A DNA stretch of 5,798 nucleotides, taken from Actinomycetes bacterium. GTDB taxonomy: Bacteria; Actinomycetota; Acidimicrobiia; Acidimicrobiales; RAAP-2. The notes beneath the pieces are model-generated. The model was not told where the DNA came from and did not search any database. It saw only the letters and a program-made list of their open reading frames with translations. Within the stretch, counting starts at the first letter, position 1. Each line of letters starts with the position of its first letter. The DNA lies in assembly GCA_021800645.1 (NCBI GenBank), contig JAJYYT010000146.1, positions 1 through 5,798 of the forward strand. The letters are read 5' to 3'. This document shows, piece after piece, positions 1-4,896 of the stretch. The position numbers and the translations under genes were made by a program.

Positions 1-111
1 CAGGAGTACCTCGCGAGCAAGCACCTTGGAGGCGGCGCGACAGCCGGGTCGTCGTCGTCGACGTCGAGCACGCAGTCCGCGACCGCCCCGACCGCCGCGG
101 GCACCGGATGA
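1..111 (+). CDS. C-terminal end of an upstream gene, probably a PbpA-type penicillin-binding protein (partial)
   Basis: The first reading frame is open from the left edge to a TGA at 109-111, giving 36 residues that begin QEYLASKHLGG and continue into a Ser/Thr/Ala-rich tail (residues 14-36) with a run of four TCG serine codons. Third codon positions are strongly GC-rich, as expected for real coding in this genome. The visible piece contains no catalytic motif, so the product is inferred from context: the gene directly upstream of a PASTA kinase in actinobacteria is usually pbpA, a class B transpeptidase. A short helix followed by a low-complexity tail fits the end of such proteins. It could equally be the end of another gene. 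The frame is well supported and the product only weakly. Confidence 0.6.
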   Translation, partial: QEYLASKHLGGGATAGSSSSTSSTQSATAPTAAGTG

Positions 112-147
112 CCGCGCACGACCGAGCGCGTCGTCGGAACGCCGCCA

Positions 148-172
148 CGCGACGCACGTGGGACGCGTCGCG
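148..172 (+). terminator. GC-rich hairpin between the upstream gene and the kinase; possible terminator or regulatory stem
   Basis: CGCGACGC at 148-155 pairs perfectly with GCGTCGCG at 165-172, giving an 8-bp stem around a 9-nt loop. It lies 36 bases after the upstream stop and 49 bases before the kinase -10 box. There is no T-tract, so intrinsic termination is uncertain, and in sequence this rich in CGCG chance pairing is a real alternative. The rest of the 124-base gap holds only the promoter element listed separately. Confidence 0.25.
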
Positions 173-220
173 CGTCGCCGGTGACGCGCCGGCACTACCT
201 GCAGTTCCGCCTCTTCGACC

Positions 221-226
221 TAGGCT
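221..226 (+). promoter_or_regulatory. Candidate -10 box (TAGGCT) for a leaderless or near-leaderless kinase transcript
   Basis: TAGGCT matches the actinobacterial TAnnnT -10 pattern and ends 9 nt before the ATG at 236, so transcription would start at or just before the start codon. No Shine-Dalgarno sequence is visible and no clear -35 is present about 17 bp upstream. The TAG of this box (221-223) is also the nearest in-frame upstream stop. The same box at the same spacing precedes the minus-strand gene starting at 4834. Confidence 0.5.
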
Positions 227-235
227 CGGTGCCGC

Positions 236-2260
236 ATGCAGCCGGTGACCACACCGCGCGTCTTCTCCGACCGCTACGAACTGACCCATCTCGTCGCGCG
301 CGGGGGAATGGCGCAGGTCTACCGCGCGCGAGACCGCCTCCTCGACAGGCCGGTCGCGCTGAAGGTCCTCTTCCCCGAGCTCTCGGTCGATCGAGCGTTC
401 GTGGAGCGGTTCCGCAGGGAGGCGCAGGCGGCCGCGAACCTCTCCCATCCCAACATCGTCCCGGTCTTCGACTGGGGCGAGGACGACGGCACCTACTACA
501 TCGTCATGGAGTACATCGACGGTCAGCCGCTCTCCCAGGCGCTCAAGACCGGCGGTCCGATGCCCGCTGCGCGCGTGGCTCAGATCGGCGCTCGCGTCGC
601 CGACGCGCTCGCCTACGCGCACCGCCACGGAGTGGTGCACCGCGACGTGAAGCCGGGGAACGTGCTTTTGACCAGCGACGAGCAGGTGAAGGTCACGGAC
701 TTCGGCATCGCCCGCGCCGTCAACACCGAAGAGAGCCTCACCCAGACCGGGGCGGTCATGGGCACGGCGACGTACTTCTCCCCCGAGCAGGCCGAAGGGG
801 TGGGCGTCGACGCCCGGAGCGACATCTACTCCCTCGGGGTCGTCCTCTACGAGATGGTGGCGGGCCGCCCGCCCTTTCTCGGGGACTCCCCGGTCGCTGT
901 CGCGTCCAAGCACGTCCGAGAGCAGCCGCCGCCGCTGCGTGACCTCAGCCCGACGGTGCCTCCCGCGCTCGAGGCGATCATCGCCAGGGCCATGGCCAAG
1001 TCCGCCGACCTTCGCTACCAGTCGGCCGCCGACCTTCGAGCGGATCTCCAACGCTTCGTGGACGGCCGGCCGGTGTCGGCGACGGATCCCGCGACCACGG
1101 CGATGTTGGCCGCGGCAGCGGCCGCCCCGGCCGCCGGCGCGCTCGACACCGCCCGCACGGGCGTGCTCGCTGCGACGCCGCCGACCCAGGCGGTTCCCGT
1201 GGGCGACGGGCGACCGCCAGCGCCGGGCGGGTCGCACGTCTGGCGCTGGGTGCTGCTCCTTGTGGGGCTGCTCGTCGTGCTGGGGCTCGTGATCTACTTC
1301 ATCCTCCACAGCCTCGGGTACATCGGGACATCGAAGTTCAAGATGCCGACAGTCCGGGGCCAGCCCCTGAGCGCCGCGATGCGGACCCTCAGGACCGACG
1401 GGCTCGACGTCACGCTGGTGACACACCGGATCTCGACAGCGGTCTCCAGGACACACGTCATCACGACCGTGCCGAAGCCGGGGGCCAAGGCGCACAAGGG
1501 CGAGCACGTGGAGATCGTCGTGAGCAAGGGCGGGGTTCCCCGTGTCAAGGTGCCGACAGTGAAGGGGGAGCAGTACTCACGCGCGTACGAGCGCCTCTAC
1601 AACCTCGGGCTGAAGCCGTTCGAGAACTTCCGCGCGAGCACAAAGCCGACGGGCACGGTGCTCGCACAGACACCGGCTGCCGGTCAGATGGCGAAGAAGG
1701 GCGCCACGGTCACCCTCACAGTCTCGACACGCAATTCGGTGGTGGTGCCCGACGTGGTCGGTCAGACAACCGCGACCGCCGGCAGCACGCTCGGGACGAC
1801 AGGCCTGGCTGCCGGGAAGGTCACCTCGGGGTGCTCGGGCCAGTACGGCAACGGCATCGTGATGGCCCAGACACCCAAGGCGGGCCAGCACGTCGCGCCG
1901 GGCACAAAGGTCAACCTCACCGTGTCGACCGGACCCTGCAACGTCGTCGTGCCCAATGTGGTGGGCGACAGCGAGACACAGGCGATCTCCACGCTCTCGG
2001 CGAAAGAGCTGAAGGCGGTCCCGTCGACAACGGCTGCGTGCGTGCCTGGCACAGACGGCAAGGTCGTGACGCAGACACCTGGCGGCGGCGCCACAGTGCG
2101 GAGCGGCGCCACAGTCGCCATCGGGGTCTGCAAGGCCTCGGTCACGACACCGACACCAGCGCCCCCACCGACAAAGACACCGGCGCCGACAAAGACAAAG
2201 CCGGGCCACACAAAGGCAGCGTTGCGTTCGCCGCCTGCGAGCCCCACGCGTCGCACCTGA
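236..2260 (+). CDS. pknB: PASTA-domain transmembrane serine/threonine protein kinase, PknB-like
   Basis: A complete 674-residue receptor-type kinase. The catalytic domain (about 14-274) has the Gly-rich loop ARGGMAQV (21-28, first Gly replaced by Ala), ATP-binding K43, helix-C E62, HRDVKPGN (135-142, catalytic D137) and DFG (155-157). Its activation loop contains TQT (T169, T171), matching the two autophosphorylated threonines of mycobacterial PknB, and is followed by GTATYFSPEQA. An Ala/Pro-rich juxtamembrane linker (about 280-335) leads to one membrane helix (336-357) and four extracellular PASTA repeats (about 367-432, 435-499, 501-567, 569-633), then a Pro/Thr/Lys tail (634-674). PASTA 3 and 4 each carry two cysteines (C533/C568, C602/C632). 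Known family role: senses muropeptides or lipid II and phosphorylates division and wall-synthesis proteins. The start is fixed by an in-frame TAG at 221-223; GTG at 245 is the only close alternative. Threonine codon use changes sharply after the membrane helix (see findings). Confidence 0.96.
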   Translation: MQPVTTPRVFSDRYELTHLVARGGMAQVYRARDRLLDRPVALKVLFPELSVDRAFVERFRREAQAAANLSHPNIVPVFDWGEDDGTYYIVMEYIDGQPLSQALKTGGPMPAARVAQIGARVADALAYAHRHGVVHRDVKPGNVLLTSDEQVKVTDFGIARAVNTEESLTQTGAVMGTATYFSPEQAEGVGVDARSDIYSLGVVLYEMVAGRPPFLGDSPVAVASKHVREQPPPLRDLSPTVPPALEAIIARAMAKSADLRYQSAADLRADLQRFVDGRPVSATDPATTAMLAAAAAAPAAGALDTARTGVLAATPPTQAVPVGDGRPPAPGGSHVWRWVLLLVGLLVVLGLVIYFILHSLGYIGTSKFKMPTVRGQPLSAAMRTLRTDGLDVTLVTHRISTAVSRTHVITTVPKPGAKAHKGEHVEIVVSKGGVPRVKVPTVKGEQYSRAYERLYNLGLKPFENFRASTKPTGTVLAQTPAAGQMAKKGATVTLTVSTRNSVVVPDVVGQTTATAGSTLGTTGLAAGKVTSGCSGQYGNGIVMAQTPKAGQHVAPGTKVNLTVSTGPCNVVVPNVVGDSETQAISTLSAKELKAVPSTTAACVPGTDGKVVTQTPGGGATVRSGATVAIGVCKASVTTPTPAPPPTKTPAPTKTKPGHTKAALRSPPASPTRRT

Positions 2261-2278
2261 CCAATCGGGCACGCAGAG

Positions 2279-2306
2279 GTCCGCCGCCCTGCGCGGCTTC
2301 CCGGAC
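2279..2306. terminator. Interrupted hairpin between the convergent kinase and trpG genes; possible bidirectional terminator
   Basis: In the 60-base gap between the two stop codons, GTCCG (2279-2283) can pair with CGGAC (2302-2306). Inside that, CCGC (2284-2287) can pair with GCGG (2293-2296) across a 5-nt loop, with a 5-nt bulge on the 3' side. The position between two converging genes is where a shared terminator is expected. There is no U-tract on either strand, so it is structure-only evidence; Rho-dependent termination is equally possible. Confidence 0.3.
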
Positions 2307-2320
2307 GCGCAGACGCCCGC

Positions 2321-2905
2321 CTACCTTCCGGCCACCTGCTCGAGGAAGTTCGCGAGCAGCGCCTGCCCTGTGCCCGTGAGGATCGACTCGGGATGGAACT
2401 GCACTCCTTCGACTGGGAGCGTGCGGTGTCGGACACCCATCACAACTCCGTCCGCCGTCCTCGCGGTGACGTGGAGGACCTCCGGGATGCTCTCGGGCGC
2501 GAGGACGAGCGAGTGGTAGCGCGTGGCGACGAGCGGGTTGTCGAGCCCCTCGAAGAGGCCCGTTTCTTGGTGGTGGACCTCCGACGTCTTGCCGTGCATC
2601 AGCGCGGGAGCATGCACCACCTCCGCGCCGAATGCCTGGCCGATGGCCTGGTGGCCGAGGCACACGCCGAGGATCGGCACCTCGCCGGCCAGCTCGCGGA
2701 CGACATCGAGCGTCACGCCCGCGTCGTCAGGTCGCCCCGGTCCCGGCGAGAGGACGATGGCGTCTGGCGCGAGTGACCGGATGGCGGCGACGTCCACCGC
2801 GTCGTTGCGGCGGACGACGAGCTCCGCGCCGAGCTCGCCGAGCTCTTGGACGAGGTTGTACACGAACGAGTCGTAGTTGTCGATGACGAGCAGCCGAGCC
2901 GCCAC
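2321..2905 (-). CDS. trpG: Glutamine amidotransferase subunit of anthranilate / aminodeoxychorismate synthase (TrpG/PabA)
   Basis: A 194-residue class I glutamine amidotransferase, the usual length for a free-standing TrpG/PabA. It releases ammonia from glutamine and passes it to a chorismate-binding partner (TrpE or PabB), which is not in this window. The N-terminus LLVIDNYDSFVYNL (5-18) is the family signature. Oxyanion-loop SPGPG is at 53-57, nucleophile C82 lies in GVCLGHQ (80-86), MHGKTS is at 103-108, and the catalytic pair H171/E173 sits in FHPES. All catalytic residues are present. Sequence alone cannot separate anthranilate from aminodeoxychorismate use, and in many actinobacteria one copy serves both. 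The start is GTG at 2905-2903, without a Shine-Dalgarno sequence but 6 nt after a TACGAT box, suggesting a leaderless message. It converges on pknB and diverges from crgA. Confidence 0.95.
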   Translation of the reverse strand: MAARLLVIDNYDSFVYNLVQELGELGAELVVRRNDAVDVAAIRSLAPDAIVLSPGPGRPDDAGVTLDVVRELAGEVPILGVCLGHQAIGQAFGAEVVHAPALMHGKTSEVHHQETGLFEGLDNPLVATRYHSLVLAPESIPEVLHVTARTADGVVMGVRHRTLPVEGVQFHPESILTGTGQALLANFLEQVAGR

Positions 2906-2911
2906 GGCAAG

Positions 2912-2917
2912 ATCGTA
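2912..2917 (-). promoter_or_regulatory. Candidate -10 box (TACGAT) for trpG
   Basis: On the minus strand TACGAT, a close match to TAnnnT, ends 6 nt before the GTG start of trpG. That spacing places the transcription start at the start codon, and no ribosome-binding site is visible. No convincing -35 hexamer lies 16-18 bp upstream. It shares a 60-bp divergent region with the crgA promoter. Confidence 0.5.
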
Positions 2918-2951
2918 GGTCGGGCGGCTTCCCCTGCCGGTCTTGACCGTC

Positions 2952-2957
2952 TAGCCT
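2952..2957 (+). promoter_or_regulatory. Candidate -10 box (TAGCCT) for crgA
   Basis: TAGCCT ends 8 nt before an in-frame GTG at 2966, the same arrangement as at the kinase and at the gene starting at 4834. TTGACC at 2943-2948 looks like a -35 hexamer, but only 3 nt separate it from this box, so it cannot act as one for it. The divergent trpG box is 34 bp away, so binding of polymerase at the two promoters may interfere. Confidence 0.45.
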
Positions 2958-2965
2958 CGGGCACC

Positions 2966-3289
2966 GTGGCAGGGAAGGGACAGAGCGGGCCAGGGCGGGC
3001 ACAGCGGAAGGGCTCGTCTGCTGGCAGGACCACGGTGGCGACGAAGTCACGTGTCGGCCGGTACACCGCGCCCGAGCACAGCGGGAAGTACACGCCCCCG
3101 GTCCCCAAGACCGTCCGCAAGAGCCCCCGCTGGTTCGGCGGTCTGGTGCTCATGCTGCTCGTCCTGGGCGTCCTGCTGATCCTCCTCAATTACATGACGA
3201 TCCTGCCGGGCTCCGTCTCGGCGTGGTACCTCGTGGCCGGGCTGGTCGTGATCTTCTTCGGTTTCGTCATGGCGACCCGTTACCGCTGA
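2966..3289 (+). CDS. crgA: CrgA-like cell division membrane protein
   Basis: A 107-residue protein with a basic, disordered-looking N-terminus, a motif region GRYTAPEHSGKYTPP, then W56 opening the first membrane helix (about 56-77), a short outer loop (about 78-85, with LPGSVSAWYL) and a second helix (about 86-103) ending ATRYR. This two-helix layout, the Trp before helix 1 and the short basic C-terminus match CrgA. CrgA acts at the septum, where in mycobacteria it binds FtsZ and penicillin-binding proteins. Its place beside trpG and pknB is the conserved neighbourhood and is strong support. Start choice: GTG 2966 sits 8 nt after a TAGCCT box and would be leaderless. GTG 3035, preceded by AGGA at 3026-3029, gives 84 residues, closer to typical CrgA length. 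GC at third positions is somewhat lower between 2966 and 3034, so the shorter form remains possible. Confidence 0.85.
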   Translation: MAGKGQSGPGRAQRKGSSAGRTTVATKSRVGRYTAPEHSGKYTPPVPKTVRKSPRWFGGLVLMLLVLGVLLILLNYMTILPGSVSAWYLVAGLVVIFFGFVMATRYR

Positions 3290-3297
3290 CGCCGGCG

Positions 3298-3918
3298 ATG
3301 ACCGCCTTCGCACAGTCCGAACGCCGTGAGCTCGCGCACCTGATGCTCGAGGCGGGTCCGGACGCACCCACGCTGTGCGAAGGGTGGGCTGTCCGAGACC
3401 TCGCAGCCCATCTCGTCTTGCGGGAGCGGCGTCTCGACGCGGCCCCCGGGATCCTGATCCGACCGCTTCGTGGGTACACCGACCAGGTCCAGCGACGCCT
3501 GCGCGACCGCCCCTGGCCCGCGCTGGTCGAAGCCTTTCGCTCCGGACCGCCGGCGTTGCTCCGCCTCGTCGACGAGCAGGCGAACCTCGCGGAGATGTTC
3601 ATCCACCACGAAGACGTGCGCCGCGCGCAGCCCCAGTGGGATCCGCGGGTGCTCGACGCGGCGGAGGAAGCCGCCCTGTGGCGACGCCTCTCGCCGATGG
3701 CCCGACTCGTACGTCGCAAGCTGCCGGTCGGCGCGACGCTCGAGGCGCCCGGGTACGGGCGGGTGGAGGTGCGCCCGGGGGAGCCGCACGTGACGGTGAC
3801 CGGCGGACCGGGAGAGTTCCTCCTCTTCCTGTCCGGTCGAAAGGAGTTCGCTCAGGTCGAGCTGTCCGGGCCGCCGGAGGCGGTGGCAGCGCTGAAGGCC
3901 GCCCCGCTCGGGCTCTGA
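3298..3918 (+). CDS. TIGR03085-type protein, DinB / maleylpyruvate isomerase N-terminal fold
   Basis: A 206-residue soluble protein closely resembling the actinobacterial TIGR03085 family. The N-terminal half follows the maleylpyruvate-isomerase-like pattern: helix 1 with ERREL, the signature TLCEGWAVRDLAAHL (25-39), then RERR, and a later FIHHEDVRRAQP (101-112). H38, H103 and H104 are candidate metal ligands, by analogy with the three-His site of the DinB fold. The C-terminal half (about 125-206) is a short alpha/beta sterol-carrier-like region with VTVTGGPGEFLLFLSGR. The family's substrate is unknown. Related proteins carry out thiol-dependent (mycothiol) transfers, but nothing here proves an enzyme activity. 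The ATG lies 8 bases after the crgA stop with no ribosome-binding site, so translation is probably coupled to crgA. No membrane segment is seen. Confidence 0.85.
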   Translation: MTAFAQSERRELAHLMLEAGPDAPTLCEGWAVRDLAAHLVLRERRLDAAPGILIRPLRGYTDQVQRRLRDRPWPALVEAFRSGPPALLRLVDEQANLAEMFIHHEDVRRAQPQWDPRVLDAAEEAALWRRLSPMARLVRRKLPVGATLEAPGYGRVEVRPGEPHVTVTGGPGEFLLFLSGRKEFAQVELSGPPEAVAALKAAPLGL

Positions 3919-3947
3919 CCGATCGACCGGCGCACCTCGGGGCCTCG

Positions 3948-4382
3948 CTATTCGAGCGCGGGAGGCGTCGCCGGGACCGCCGTGGCCCCGAGCTCGGGGA
4001 ACGAGGCGCGCAGGCGCTTGGTGACCCGGTGCTCGATCACGAAGGCGAGGAGCGGGATGAAGCCGGCGCCGATCATCGCCGCCATCTGGAGGAGCGTGAA
4101 CCGGGCGCGGCGCGCGAGGTCGACGGCCATGAGCAGGTACACGATGTAGAGGAAGCCGTGGATCGGCCCGACGATCTGGTCGACCTGGGGGATGCCGGCT
4201 CCGTACTGCAGCGGGACCCCCACGAAGACGAGCGTCGCGAGCCCCGTGCCCACGACGTAGGCCATCACCCGGTAGCGGGTGAGCGCGGTGGCGAGCCCCT
4301 TCGTCGGATCGTCGAGGTCGCCCGGCCGTGCATACCCAGGAGCCAGCCGGCTCGCAGCCCTGCGGACGGACTCTGCGCTCAT
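3948..4382 (-). CDS. DUF3817 family small integral membrane protein
   Basis: A 144-residue membrane protein with a charged cytoplasmic-type N-terminus (about 1-36), then YRVMAYVVGTGL opening helix 1 (about 38-57), helix 2 (about 70-88) with the family motif VGPIHGFLYIVYLL (71-84), and helix 3 (about 97-116) ending in IPLLAFVIEHRVTKRL. The FR/YR..AY.vG, iHG.lyivY and IP...F..E pattern is that of DUF3817, a family of unknown function common in actinobacteria. The start is ATG at 4382: GGAGG ends 5 nt before it, and its ATG overlaps the upstream gene's TGA (ATGA), a coupling arrangement. A GTG at 4394 would add four residues but lacks such support. The stop TAG is 29 bp from the end of the converging TIGR03085-type gene; I see no hairpin in that gap. 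Confidence 0.85.
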   Translation of the reverse strand: MSAESVRRAASRLAPGYARPGDLDDPTKGLATALTRYRVMAYVVGTGLATLVFVGVPLQYGAGIPQVDQIVGPIHGFLYIVYLLMAVDLARRARFTLLQMAAMIGAGFIPLLAFVIEHRVTKRLRASFPELGATAVPATPPALE

Positions 4383-4834
4383 CGGCGCCTCCACCCCTTC
4401 GGCCCTTCGGCTGCGAGCCTCGCCAGGCGCTCGTTGTAGGCGGCGAGCTCGGGATCCTCGTCGTCCCGGCGATCAGCCGGGTGCACCCGGGCCGTCGTGC
4501 CCCCCGACGGCACAGCGGCACCCGCCCGGGGGGACGAGGTGCCCGTTGCGTGCGCGCTGGCGGCAGCGAGGCGAGCCTGTGCGTGCCGCCCGACCGTGCC
4601 CGGGTCGGTGTGCACGAGCTGCCACCATCCCCACACGCCTGCCAGCGCGAACGCGGGCCACTCGACGGAGTACAGGTACGAGAGACCGTTGCCGTCGAAC
4701 GCGCGGTGCACCTGCCACCAGAACGCGACGAGGCAGCCGGGCACCCAGATGACGAGGGCGAGGTGGAGGAGCAGCGACCGCCGCGAGAGCCACCGCTCGC
4801 AGACCGACACCGGATCACGCTCGTGCTCTGGCAC
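4379..4834 (-). CDS. Actinobacterial hypothetical membrane protein, two helices with a conserved C-terminal tail
   Basis: A 151-residue protein that I do not recognise by name. Residues 13-19 (ERWLSRR) lead into a first membrane helix (about 20-40) containing WVPGCLVAFWWQ. After a short loop (HRAFDGNGLSYLYS) comes a second helix (about 54-74) containing VEWPAFALAGVWGWW. A variable Ala/Gly/Pro/Ser linker (about 78-122) follows, then an acidic-to-basic tail with DPELAAYNERLARLAAEGPKGWRRR at the C-terminus. The Trp-rich helices and the DPELAAYN..LA tail resemble a small actinobacterial family that I recall in similar settings, but I can assign no function. Its ATGA overlap with the DUF3817 gene suggests the two membrane proteins are made together and may interact. 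The start is GTG at 4834, 9 nt after TAGGCT, with no Shine-Dalgarno sequence; leaderless translation is likely. Confidence 0.8.
   Translation of the reverse strand: MPEHERDPVSVCERWLSRRSLLLHLALVIWVPGCLVAFWWQVHRAFDGNGLSYLYSVEWPAFALAGVWGWWQLVHTDPGTVGRHAQARLAAASAHATGTSSPRAGAAVPSGGTTARVHPADRRDDEDPELAAYNERLARLAAEGPKGWRRR
4388..4392 (-). promoter_or_regulatory. Strong ribosome-binding site (GGAGG) of the DUF3817 gene
   Basis: On the minus strand GGAGG is followed after 5 nt by the ATG at 4382, inside the end of the preceding coding sequence. It decides the start against the GTG at 4394, which lies upstream of it. It is the only strong Shine-Dalgarno in the window, and it belongs to a gene that is internal to its transcript. 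Confidence 0.7.
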
Positions 4835-4843
4835 CGCCGCGCG

Positions 4844-4849
4844 AGCCTA
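4844..4849 (-). promoter_or_regulatory. Candidate -10 box (TAGGCT) for the two-gene membrane-protein operon
   Basis: On the minus strand TAGGCT ends 9 nt before the GTG at 4834, exactly the arrangement in front of the kinase gene. No ribosome-binding site is present. The 62-base gap to the upstream thiolase stop (4897) holds nothing else that I can recognise; read-through from the thiolase gene is possible. Confidence 0.5.
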
Positions 4850-4896
4850 GCGACGGAGGTCGCCACCGGGTCCGCGCGGTGCCTCCTTGTGCGTAA

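Noticed and set aside
47..68. Tandem GTC/TCG triplet repeat
   Set aside because: It encodes a run of serines in the tail of the upstream protein; it is too short to be a notable repeat and shows no sign of expansion.
1577..2663. Open frames antisense to the PASTA region and overlapping trpG out of frame
   Set aside because: Arg/Cys/Ala-rich translations without domains. The PASTA and amidotransferase motifs lie in the other frames of the same DNA.
2943..2948. TTGACC as a -35 box for crgA
   Set aside because: Only 3 nt separate it from the TAGCCT box, and no TAnnnT lies about 17 bp downstream of it.
3919..3947. A possible terminator between the converging TIGR03085-type and DUF3817 genes
   Set aside because: I could not find a stem longer than 4-5 bp or any T-run in these 29 bases.
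3280..4866. A 528-codon open frame on the minus strand running across three genes
   Set aside because: It overlaps the TIGR03085-type, DUF3817 and two-helix genes in a different frame or strand, is dominated by Arg, Pro, Gly and Ser, and shows no family motif. Long shadow frames are expected at this GC content.
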